The notes beneath the pieces were generated by a model. It was not told the DNA's origin, ran no database searches, and worked only from the letters and a program-made list of their open reading frames with translations. A stretch of 5,662 nt of DNA from an uncultured Clostridia bacterium (GTDB taxonomy: Bacteria; Bacillota; Clostridia; Oscillospirales; Ruminococcaceae): contig CAMGJS010000080.1 of assembly GCA_946056455.1 (NCBI GenBank), positions 1-5,662 on the forward strand, in the 5' to 3' direction. Shown here one piece after another: positions 1 to 5,662 of this stretch. Position 1 is the stretch's first letter; every line of letters begins with the position of its first letter. The translations under genes were made by a program, and so were the position numbers.

Positions 1-454
1 GGCGGTAAAGCCCTGCCTGCGCTCCCCAGCAGATATGCATTGTTGAAAAGACATTCGTTCTTGTCCAATCGAGTATTTCACAAAGCTCGTCCCAGTAATC
101 GACCTCTTCAAATTCCATCTGTTCAACGGGAGCGCCCGTTATTATCATTCCGTCATATCGGTTGTTTTTTATCTCGTCAAAGGTTGTATAAAACTTGACA
201 AGATGCTCTGTCGAGGTGTTCTTTGAAACATGGGATTTCACCTGAACAAAGTCGATGTCGACCTGAATGGGCGTGTTACTGAGAAGCCTTAATATCTGTG
301 TTTCTGTTTCTATTTTTTTAGGCATTAAATTAAGTATAGCAATTTTCAACGGACGGATATCCTGATGTTCGGCTCTGTCGTCGGACATAACGAATATCCT
401 TTCTTCCTGCAAGGTTGAAAAAGCAGGAAGATTGCTTGGGATTTTGATAGGCAT
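1..454 (-). CDS. metA: Homoserine O-acyltransferase, MetA family (probable O-acetyltransferase), 3' part missing
   Basis: This cytoplasmic enzyme acylates the hydroxyl of L-homoserine, the first committed step of methionine synthesis. The ATG at 454-452 follows a GGAGGA site (461-466) by six bases. The frame stays open for 151 codons to the left edge, about half of a family protein of roughly 300 residues. The N-terminus has the family pattern: the [11 protein letters not shown] block (41-51) with the conserved lysines 46 and 47, the ITGAPVE segment (105-111), and [11 protein letters not shown] (140-150) with the predicted nucleophile Cys142. The catalytic His and Glu lie beyond the window. 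Residue 111 is Glu. In characterised MetA proteins Glu here goes with acetyl-CoA and Gly with succinyl-CoA, so I infer acetyl-CoA use (MetAA type). Numbering matches the E. coli enzyme at these sites without gaps. The gene is divergent from spoIIR and is probably its own transcription unit. Family assignment is very secure; cofactor preference is inferred. Confidence 0.96.
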   Translation of the reverse strand, partial: MPIKIPSNLPAFSTLQEERIFVMSDDRAEHQDIRPLKIAILNLMPKKIETETQILRLLSNTPIQVDIDFVQVKSHVSKNTSTEHLVKFYTTFDEIKNNRYDGMIITGAPVEQMEFEEVDYWDELCEILDWTRTNVFSTMHICWGAQAGLYR

Positions 455-487
455 TTTGTTTCCTCCAGAAGTGATGTATCGAGAAAA

Positions 488-516
488 ATTATACCATAAC
501 GGTGCATTAAAGTCAA
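488..516 (-). promoter_or_regulatory. Sigma-A promoter of metA (extended -10)
   Basis: Read on the minus strand, a TTGACT -35 box (516-511) is followed by a 17-base spacer and a perfect TATAAT -10 box (493-488). A TGG sits directly before it, giving an extended -10 element. Transcription would start near 481, leaving a leader of only about 27 bases before the metA ATG, just enough for the GGAGGA ribosome binding site. That leader is too short for a SAM riboswitch or T-box. Any regulation would therefore have to act at the promoter itself or upstream of it. No convincing operator palindrome was seen by eye. Confidence 0.88.
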
Positions 517-552
517 GAAAACGAACATAAGGCAGAATTTCCTTAGTTTACT

Positions 553-581
553 GAATAATATCCGCAAAATCGGCAATAATC
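553..581 (+). promoter_or_regulatory. Candidate sigma-F-type promoter of spoIIR
   Basis: A -10-like element GGCAATAATC (572-581) matches the Bacillus sigma-F pattern GGNRANANTW at every position except the last. A -35-like GAATA (553-557) lies 14 bases upstream and matches GYWTA at four of five positions; the usual spacing is about 15. The expected start site is near 587-588, which suits a leader carrying the GGAGG at 599-603. In Bacillus subtilis spoIIR is transcribed by forespore sigma-F, so such an element is expected here. The match is by eye against a short degenerate consensus from a distant genus, so it remains a candidate. Confidence 0.42.
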
Positions 582-598
582 AGGGTGAAAAAATTTTT

Positions 599-612
599 GG
601 AGGTTATAGGGA
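599..612 (+). promoter_or_regulatory. Ribosome binding region that decides the spoIIR start
   Basis: GGAGG at 599-603 lies 14 bases before the ATG at 618, longer than ideal. A weaker AGGGA at 608-612 lies five bases before it. No in-frame start codon lies between 604 and 617. The alternative GTG at 585 has no comparable purine-rich site upstream, and the GGAGG would then lie inside the coding region. I therefore prefer the ATG at 618. Confidence 0.6.
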
Positions 613-617
613 CAACT

Positions 618-1253
618 ATGAAACGACTAACTTTTGCTATGCTTACGGGACTTATCATTACGCTTTCCTTATCTTTTGCAAGGCTTTCTGCCTTTGAAAG
701 AAATCTTGACGATTTACAGAACGATGTATTAAGACTGCACATAATCGCAAATTCGGACAGCGACAAAGACCAGCAACTCAAGCTGAAAGTCCGTGACAGA
801 GTGCTCAAAGAATGTTCATATATCTTTGATGGGGCAGAGTCTATTGAAGAGGTCACCGAAAAGGCAAGAGAAAATCTCGACCTGATAAGAGATACCGCAA
901 GAAAGGAAATAACAGAAAACGGCTTTTTGTATGATGTGTCGTGCGAAGTGGTTAAGATGGACTTTGACAAAAAGGTATATGAGGAATTTACAATGCCGAA
1001 AGGCTTTTATAACGCATTGAGAATAAAAATCGGCAAGGCAGAGGGAAAAAACTGGTGGTGCGTTATGTATCCTCCACTTTGTGTTCCGGCGGCGACGGAC
1101 GAGGACCTTTCTTTGTATCTTTCGGACGAGGAAATAGACATTATAAAAAATCCTCAGAAATATGAAGTGAAGTTCAAATGCGTTGAAATATATGAAAAGA
1201 TTAAGGAAAAGCTTGAAGAAGCAGGGGTTGACATACGCTCTTTTAAAAGGTAA
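618..1253 (+). CDS. spoIIR: Stage II sporulation protein R (SpoIIR), secreted forespore signal
   Basis: SpoIIR is made in the forespore, exported into the intermembrane space, and stimulates the membrane protease SpoIIGA to cleave pro-sigma-E in the mother cell. The 211-residue product is close to the usual family length of about 220. Residues 1-25 form a basic start (MKR), a hydrophobic core and a small-residue end (RLSA), fitting a signal peptide or N-terminal anchor. Family hallmarks follow: LRLHIIANSDSDKDQ (38-52) with KLKVRD just after it, and KNWWCVMYPPLC (144-155) with its two cysteines (148 and 155) separated by six residues. The C-terminal third is charged and probably helical. A GTG at 585 would add 11 residues, but it lacks a ribosome binding site and sits at or before the predicted transcript start, so ATG 618 is preferred. 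addB begins 27 bases downstream on the same strand. The family call is secure; the exact start is moderately so. Confidence 0.94.
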   Translation: MKRLTFAMLTGLIITLSLSFARLSAFERNLDDLQNDVLRLHIIANSDSDKDQQLKLKVRDRVLKECSYIFDGAESIEEVTEKARENLDLIRDTARKEITENGFLYDVSCEVVKMDFDKKVYEEFTMPKGFYNALRIKIGKAEGKNWWCVMYPPLCVPAATDEDLSLYLSDEEIDIIKNPQKYEVKFKCVEIYEKIKEKLEEAGVDIRSFKR

Positions 1254-1256
1254 AAT
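1228..1256 (+). promoter_or_regulatory. Candidate sigma-A promoter for addBA, inside the end of spoIIR
   Basis: A perfect TTGACA -35 box (1228-1233) is followed by a 17-base spacer and TAAAAT (1251-1256), five of six bases matching the -10 consensus. The -10 box begins on the TAA stop codon of spoIIR. Transcription would start near 1263, a few bases before the AAAGGGAG ribosome binding site of addB (1265-1272). TTGAC arises often in this genome by chance because Leu-Asp and Val-Asp codon pairs create it. The correct spacing, the good -10 and the position at the gene junction make this one convincing. Confidence 0.68.
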
Positions 1257-1264
1257 TTAATCTG

Positions 1265-1272
1265 AAAGGGAG
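1265..1272 (+). promoter_or_regulatory. Ribosome binding site of addB
   Basis: The purine run AAAGGGAG lies eight bases before the ATG at 1281, a normal distance. A GTG at 1272 is also in frame and would add three residues, but it overlaps this site. The ATG is therefore the start, and the protein begins MVEFLLGG. Confidence 0.75.
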
Positions 1273-1280
1273 TGTGTGCT

Positions 1281-4200
1281 ATGGTTGAATTTTTACTTGG
1301 AGGTTCGGGAACGGGCAAATCGGAGGAACTTGTTTCAAGGATAAAGAAAGCTTCGGAACAGGGCGGAAAATGCCTTGTTATTATCCCCGACCAGTTCTCG
1401 TTTGAATATGACAAAAAGCTCTATCACGCACTCGGCGCAAAGGGATACAACAGCCTTTCGGTGCTTTCGTTCGGCAGGCTTGCGTCCGATATATTTATGC
1501 ATTTTGGCGGAAGAAAGGGCAGCTTTGCAAGCGACTCGGCAAAGCTTGCCCTTACATATCTTGCGGTGAAGAAAATAAGGGAAAAAGAGGGCTTTGAATA
1601 TTTTGTCAGACAGTCGCGCTCGTCTTCATTTGTAGGAAAGGTTTCGGCTGAGATAAAAGAACTGCACTATGCTGGAATTTCCGCCGAGGAGCTTCTTGAG
1701 GCAGGGACAAAATGCGGCGGCAGACAGCTTTCAAAGGCAAAGGATATTTGCGCCGTTTATACCGAATATGAAAGACTTCTCTCTGAAAAAAATCTTAAAG
1801 ACAGCATAAGCGATGTTGAATATGCCTCTGTTGTGGCATATAATAACAGCTATTTTGAGGGAACAGATATTTTTATAGACGAGTTTCAGACTTTTCCTGC
1901 CGACCAGATGGATATGATAAGGTCGATGATTTCTTCTGCAAAAAGCGTTACAATTTGCCTTACAACAGAGAATACATCGTCAAGACTTCCGCTTTTTTCT
2001 GCTGTCAACAGCAGTTTTGAAAGAATATCAAAAATTGCAAAGGAGCAGGGAATAGAAGTCAGAAAGACTTATTTTAAAGAGCCCTTGCGGTTTAAGTCAA
2101 AGGATATTGCAGAGCTTTCGGGAAAGGTTTTCAGAAACGAAAAAGCAGAGCCGTTTTCATCACAAAATATCAAAACGGTATCTTCAAGCGATGTTTATAA
2201 AGAATGTGACTTTGTAGCTTCGGAGATAAAAAGGCTTGGGGAGGGCGGAATAAAATATCGGGATATTGCCGTTCTTGCAAGAAATACCGCCGACTACGGA
2301 AGTATCATTGAGGGAGCGTTTGAAAGATACGATATACCCGTATTTATGGATATGCAGAAAGCGGTTATGCATAAATCCGTTATGCTGATGATACTTTCGG
2401 CGCTTGAATATGCCTCCACGAAGAAAATTTCAACAGAAACCGTTTTAAGATACATAAAAACAGGAATTATGGGAATATCCCCCGAGGACGCAGGCACTCT
2501 TGACAACTTTGTATACCGTTACGGAATAGACGGTGAGCTATGGACAGAAGAATTCCCCCTGACAAAAAACGAAAACGAAAAGGAGCAGAGAGATACCGCC
2601 GAGGAGTTAAGGTCAAAGGTTATTCCTCTTTTAGAAGAATTCAAGGGCAAATGCAAAAATGCAGGCGGAAAGGAAATTTGCAAGGCACTTTTTGAACTTA
2701 TATGCAAAAACGGCGCTTATGACTATCTTTCTGCGGAGCGTTCTCTTGACACGGAAAGCCTTGAAATCATAAGAGAGCAAAAGCAGGTGTGGAACGCTGT
2801 CACGGCTATTCTTGACGAGCTTTACACAATTATCGGCGATGAAAAAATATCCGCAGAGGATTTTGGCGGATTGTTTTCCTGCATAGCGTCGGGCGAGAGC
2901 ATTGCCACTCCTCCGCAGACCCTTGACGCAGTTGTTTTTTCGGGCACTGAAAGAGCAAGGCTATCATCACCCAAGGCGGTGTTCATAATAGGCGCAACGG
3001 AAGGGGCTTTTCCTGCACTGTCATCTGAAAACGGACTTTTTGACATAAGGGACATCAGGGCTCTTGCAAAGGCAGGCGCAGAGCTTGACATTAATTCAAA
3101 ATTCCGAATGAGCGAGGAGATTTTCTTTGCCTATAAAGCACTTTCGGCGCCGTCCGAAAAGCTTTATGTGTCATACCCTTATCTTAATGCTTCGGGCGAT
3201 GGACTTTATCCGTCAGCCGTGATAAAAAATATTACGGATATGACAAAGAACGACATACATATCAACGCGGATAAATTAGGCGCATTATACTTTGCAAGAA
3301 CGAAGAAATCTGCGTTTTACGGTTTTGTATGCGAATTTGACAAGGACAGCGAGGACTTTGCCGTTTTAAGAGAATACCTGAAATCCGACGAAGAATATAA
3401 AGGTAAGGTTGACTTTCTTGAAAAGACGGTATTTGAAAAAGTCGAAAGTCTTGAACCCCAGACTGCTCTCTCGCTTTTTGGAAAAAGGCTTTATATTTCA
3501 CCGAGCAGGTTTGAGGATTATCAGAATTGTCCGTTTGTGTATTTTTGTAAAAAAGGGCTTGAGCTTTATCCCGTTGACAAAATCGAATTCAATCCGTCCT
3601 ATGTGGGAAGTATCGTTCACCATTGCCTTTGCAGAACGCTTGAAAATATGACGAGAGATGAATTTTTATCCTGCCCCGAAGAAAAGCTGAAGGAGAAAAT
3701 ATCGTCTGCTTTTGACGAATTCTTATCCGAACAGATGGGTGGAGAGTATGCTAAGAGCGCGTCGTTCAGGCTTTCGGGCGAGGGAATAAAAAAGAGTGCG
3801 CTTGAAATTCTTTTGCACCTTAAAGAAGAATTTTCGCAGTCGGGATTTTATCCTTTTGCGTTTGAAAAGTCAATATCGGGCGAAAAGGACGGCATCAGTC
3901 CTCGTGTAATAAAATCCGAAAACGGAATTGAGATACACTTTTCGGGAACGGTTGACAGAGCCGATATTTTTAAAGACGGCGACAAGAATTATATCAGGGT
4001 TGTGGACTATAAAACGGGGGACAAGACATTTTCGCTCGGCGACATTTATCACGGAAAGAACATTCAGATGCTTGTGTATCTGTATTCTATCGTTGAAAGT
4101 ATGGGCAAGAGCGTTCCCGCAGGGGTGCTTTATATGCCGTCCCACGACGCAGAGCCTGAGCTGTCAAGAGACGCTTCCTCCGACGAGGCGAAAAAGCTTT

Positions 4201-4583
4201 GCGATAAGAATTACAAAATGAAAGGCGTTGTGCTTGACAACGAAAAGGTAATTCACGCAATGGAGGACGACATAGGCGGAAAATACATTCCCGTTGCGCT
4301 CAAGAATGACGGAAGTTATACAGCGTCGTCAATGCTGATGACGAGGGACGAGTTCTCTGTTATGAAAGATTATATCGACTATATTGTGGGAGATATGGCG
4401 GACAGCCTTACAAGCGGAAAGATTGAGGCTTCGCCCCTTGTGAGCGGACAAAGCTCGCCCTGCAACTACTGCGATTATTGGAGCGTATGCTTAAAATCTT
4501 CAAATCCGCCCGTCAGGGAATATAAACCGTCGCAGTCGGCGGCTGTTATGAAAGAAATTTTGCAGAAAGGGGGAATAAAGTAA
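1281..4583 (+). CDS. addB: ATP-dependent helicase/deoxyribonuclease subunit B (AddB)
   Basis: AddB pairs with AddA to unwind and degrade broken DNA ends and produce the 3' strand used by RecA in double-strand break repair. The product has 1100 residues, near the 1166 of Bacillus subtilis AddB. Walker A, GGSGTGKS, is at residues 7-14 and an acidic FIDEF segment at 198-202 is Walker B-like. VFIIGATEGAFP (567-578) and the RMSEE block from 609 are typical of the inactivated helicase core of AddB. The C-terminal RecB-type nuclease domain shows GTVDRAD (889-895), the catalytic DYK (909-911) and Gln929 of the QMLVYLY motif. Four cysteines (750, 1061, 1064 and 1070; final spacing CX2CX5C) match the iron-sulfur cluster that staples this domain. 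All key residues are present, so it should be a working nuclease. The start is ATG 1281, set by the site at 1265-1272. The stop overlaps the start of addA by one base. The nuclease and cluster motifs rule out a simple UvrD-like helicase. Confidence 0.97.
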   Translation: MVEFLLGGSGTGKSEELVSRIKKASEQGGKCLVIIPDQFSFEYDKKLYHALGAKGYNSLSVLSFGRLASDIFMHFGGRKGSFASDSAKLALTYLAVKKIREKEGFEYFVRQSRSSSFVGKVSAEIKELHYAGISAEELLEAGTKCGGRQLSKAKDICAVYTEYERLLSEKNLKDSISDVEYASVVAYNNSYFEGTDIFIDEFQTFPADQMDMIRSMISSAKSVTICLTTENTSSRLPLFSAVNSSFERISKIAKEQGIEVRKTYFKEPLRFKSKDIAELSGKVFRNEKAEPFSSQNIKTVSSSDVYKECDFVASEIKRLGEGGIKYRDIAVLARNTADYGSIIEGAFERYDIPVFMDMQKAVMHKSVMLMILSALEYASTKKISTETVLRYIKTGIMGISPEDAGTLDNFVYRYGIDGELWTEEFPLTKNENEKEQRDTAEELRSKVIPLLEEFKGKCKNAGGKEICKALFELICKNGAYDYLSAERSLDTESLEIIREQKQVWNAVTAILDELYTIIGDEKISAEDFGGLFSCIASGESIATPPQTLDAVVFSGTERARLSSPKAVFIIGATEGAFPALSSENGLFDIRDIRALAKAGAELDINSKFRMSEEIFFAYKALSAPSEKLYVSYPYLNASGDGLYPSAVIKNITDMTKNDIHINADKLGALYFARTKKSAFYGFVCEFDKDSEDFAVLREYLKSDEEYKGKVDFLEKTVFEKVESLEPQTALSLFGKRLYISPSRFEDYQNCPFVYFCKKGLELYPVDKIEFNPSYVGSIVHHCLCRTLENMTRDEFLSCPEEKLKEKISSAFDEFLSEQMGGEYAKSASFRLSGEGIKKSALEILLHLKEEFSQSGFYPFAFEKSISGEKDGISPRVIKSENGIEIHFSGTVDRADIFKDGDKNYIRVVDYKTGDKTFSLGDIYHGKNIQMLVYLYSIVESMGKSVPAGVLYMPSHDAEPELSRDASSDEAKKLCDKNYKMKGVVLDNEKVIHAMEDDIGGKYIPVALKNDGSYTASSMLMTRDEFSVMKDYIDYIVGDMADSLTSGKIEASPLVSGQSSPCNYCDYWSVCLKSSNPPVREYKPSQSAAVMKEILQKGGIK
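4566..4573 (+). promoter_or_regulatory. Ribosome binding site of addA, within the end of addB
   Basis: AAAGGGGG in the last codons of addB lies nine bases before the addA ATG at 4583. The addB stop and addA start share one base in the junction TAATG. This suggests that ribosomes finishing addB reinitiate on addA, coupling synthesis of the two subunits. Confidence 0.7.
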
Positions 4584-5662
4584 TGGGATTTACACCCGAA
4601 CAGCAGAATGCTGTTGACGCTCACGGCAAGGGAATAATCGTATCGGCGGGAGCAGGTAGCGGAAAGACAAGCGTTCTTGTTGAAAGGCTGATAAGGATAC
4701 TTTCGGACAAAGAAAACAAAACCCCTGCCGAGCGTATTGTTGTTGTGACCTTTACAAAGGATGCCGCCGCTCAGATGAGGCAGAGGCTGTCGGAGGCTTT
4801 GTCAAAAAAGCTTTCCGAAGAGCCTGAAAATATCTGGCTGATGACTCAGCAGGCAAACCTTGGATATGCAAAAATTTCAACGATACACTCCTTTTGTTTT
4901 GACCTTATAAGAGATAACCCCGAGCTTGCAGAAGTCAATTCAAATTTCAGAATAGCGGACGAAAATGAAGAAAAAATCATCGTTTCAGAGGCTATTGAAA
5001 AGTGCCTTGAAAAATTGTCGGAAAATTCCCCCGAAACAAAGCTCCGTCTTTGCGGATTTTTTTGCAAAAGGGGAGAATTGAAGCTCAGAGAAACGATTGA
5101 AAAGCTTTATAAATACGCAATTTCAATTCCGTTTTATGAGGACAGACTGAATGCTCTCAAAGACGGCTTTGCTTGTGGAGTTGACGAAAATCTGCTGAAA
5201 GAATACTCTTTTATTCTCTCGGAGGAAATAAAGTCGCTCTGCGAGAGTGCGCTTTATGGAAAGTCGCTTGCCGAAAGCATAGGAGCAGGAGCTGTCGCCG
5301 AAACCTTTGAAAGCGAATACAACTCGTTCTCTGAAATAGCCGAAAAATTGCTTGACGAAAATATTCCCTTTGACGACAGAATGGAAATTCTCTCTATGCT
5401 GTCATTTAAGACAATGCGTTCCCCGAAGGTCGAGGAGGGCAGTTTTGAATACGATGTCAAGGAAGAATATATGAAGGTGCGGAACGATTATAAGGCAAGG
5501 TATAAAAAAATCTGCACCGAATATAAGTTCAGATTCTCGGACATTGACGATGACAGAAAAGTTCATCTTCAAATTCTTTCGGACATTATTCCCCTTATCG
5601 TTGCTATTGACAACGAGATAACTGCCGTCAAGGACGAAAAAAATGTCATAAGCTTTTCGGAC
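4583..5662 (+). CDS. addA: ATP-dependent helicase/nuclease subunit A (AddA), 5' part only
   Basis: AddA is the 3'-5' translocating motor and second nuclease of the AddAB complex. Exactly 360 codons lie in the window with no stop; full family members have about 1200 residues, so the remaining helicase motifs and the C-terminal nuclease are outside. Visible UvrD/RecB-type superfamily 1 features are a Q-motif-like FTPEQQNAV (3-11), Walker A SAGAGSGKT (21-29), motif Ia VVTFTKDAA (54-62) and STIHSFC (99-105). NFRIADENE (121-129) resembles the FRIxDExE segment usual in AddA. The last residues, ISFSD (356-360), correspond to the segment that introduces the next helicase region in homologues. The ATG overlaps the addB stop, and a purine-rich site lies nine bases upstream, so the start is well supported. 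Adjacency to addB with the order B then A is the usual arrangement. No frameshift or internal stop was found on codon-by-codon reading. Confidence 0.96.
   Translation, partial: MGFTPEQQNAVDAHGKGIIVSAGAGSGKTSVLVERLIRILSDKENKTPAERIVVVTFTKDAAAQMRQRLSEALSKKLSEEPENIWLMTQQANLGYAKISTIHSFCFDLIRDNPELAEVNSNFRIADENEEKIIVSEAIEKCLEKLSENSPETKLRLCGFFCKRGELKLRETIEKLYKYAISIPFYEDRLNALKDGFACGVDENLLKEYSFILSEEIKSLCESALYGKSLAESIGAGAVAETFESEYNSFSEIAEKLLDENIPFDDRMEILSMLSFKTMRSPKVEEGSFEYDVKEEYMKVRNDYKARYKKICTEYKFRFSDIDDDRKVHLQILSDIIPLIVAIDNEITAVKDEKNVISFSD

Noticed and set aside
455..617. Possible riboswitch, T-box or small RNA in the divergent intergenic region.
   Set aside because: The region is only 163 bases and is largely accounted for by two promoters and two ribosome binding sites. 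No stable stem, terminator hairpin or conserved riboswitch core was seen.
585..617. GTG at 585 as the spoIIR start, giving a 222-residue protein.
   Set aside because: It has no ribosome binding site, places the GGAGG within the gene, and coincides with or precedes the predicted transcript start. The ATG at 618 gives a cleaner signal peptide.
548..970. A minus-strand open frame of 140 codons opposite the start of spoIIR.
   Set aside because: It overlaps the strongly recognised SpoIIR frame, has a serine- and phenylalanine-rich composition typical of an antisense shadow, and shows no ribosome binding site or family resemblance.
2746..2774. A TTGACA inside addB that could suggest an internal promoter.
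   Set aside because: The bases at the correct -10 distance read ATAAGA, a poor match, and the TTGAC arises from a Leu-Asp codon pair that is frequent in this genome.
2822..4145. Several open frames of 79-91 codons on the minus strand within addB, and short plus-strand frames in a second phase.
   Set aside because: All lie inside the continuous AddB frame, which is confirmed by motifs from residue 7 to residue 1070. They have no plausible start signals and no recognisable product.
4413..4447. AGCGG pentamers, the Bacillus subtilis Chi sequence, inside addB and addA.
   Set aside because: A five-base word is expected by chance several times in a window this size, and the Chi sequence of this organism is unknown. 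No clustering or strand bias was evident by eye.
1..5662. A novel defence, mobile or biosynthetic system.
   Set aside because: Every coding stretch belongs to a well-known housekeeping or sporulation family, and no repeats, integrase, toxin-antitoxin pair or unfamiliar protein is present.

Overview
The window looks like ordinary chromosomal DNA from an endospore-forming member of the Clostridia. The evidence is a SpoIIR sporulation signalling protein, an AddAB-type (not RecBCD) recombination nuclease/helicase pair, strong GGAGG-like ribosome binding sites and a moderate, slightly AT-leaning composition. The exact genus cannot be read from the sequence. The Oscillospirales/Ruminococcus-like clostridia are a plausible guess only.

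Layout. Positions 1-454 (minus strand) hold the first 151 codons of a MetA-family homoserine O-acyltransferase, cut by the left window edge. Residue Glu111 predicts acetyl-CoA rather than succinyl-CoA use. Positions 455-617 are a divergent intergenic region. It carries a near-perfect extended sigma-A promoter for metA (488-516, minus), a plausible sigma-F-like promoter for the rightward gene (553-581, plus) and a GGAGG site at 599-603. Positions 618-1253 (plus) encode SpoIIR, the secreted forespore signal that triggers pro-sigma-E processing. A 27-base gap follows, then addB (1281-4583) and addA (from 4583, open at the right edge, first 360 codons). addB and addA overlap by one base in a TAATG junction.

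How the parts work together. AddA and AddB form the heterodimeric helicase-nuclease that resects double-strand breaks and loads the RecA pathway. Both carry the expected motifs: Walker A in each, and the nuclease DYK and four iron-sulfur cysteines in AddB. SpoIIR is functionally unrelated but lies directly upstream on the same strand. A strong vegetative promoter candidate (TTGACA, 17 bases, TAAAAT) lies over the last codons and stop of spoIIR. addBA could therefore be transcribed independently in growing cells and also by read-through from the sporulation promoter. metA is a separate, divergent methionine-biosynthesis unit.

I found no mobile element, CRISPR array, RNA gene, repeat family or unfamiliar protein. 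No previously undescribed system is visible. The points most worth checking are regulatory (the two promoters flanking spoIIR) and the acyl-CoA specificity of MetA.
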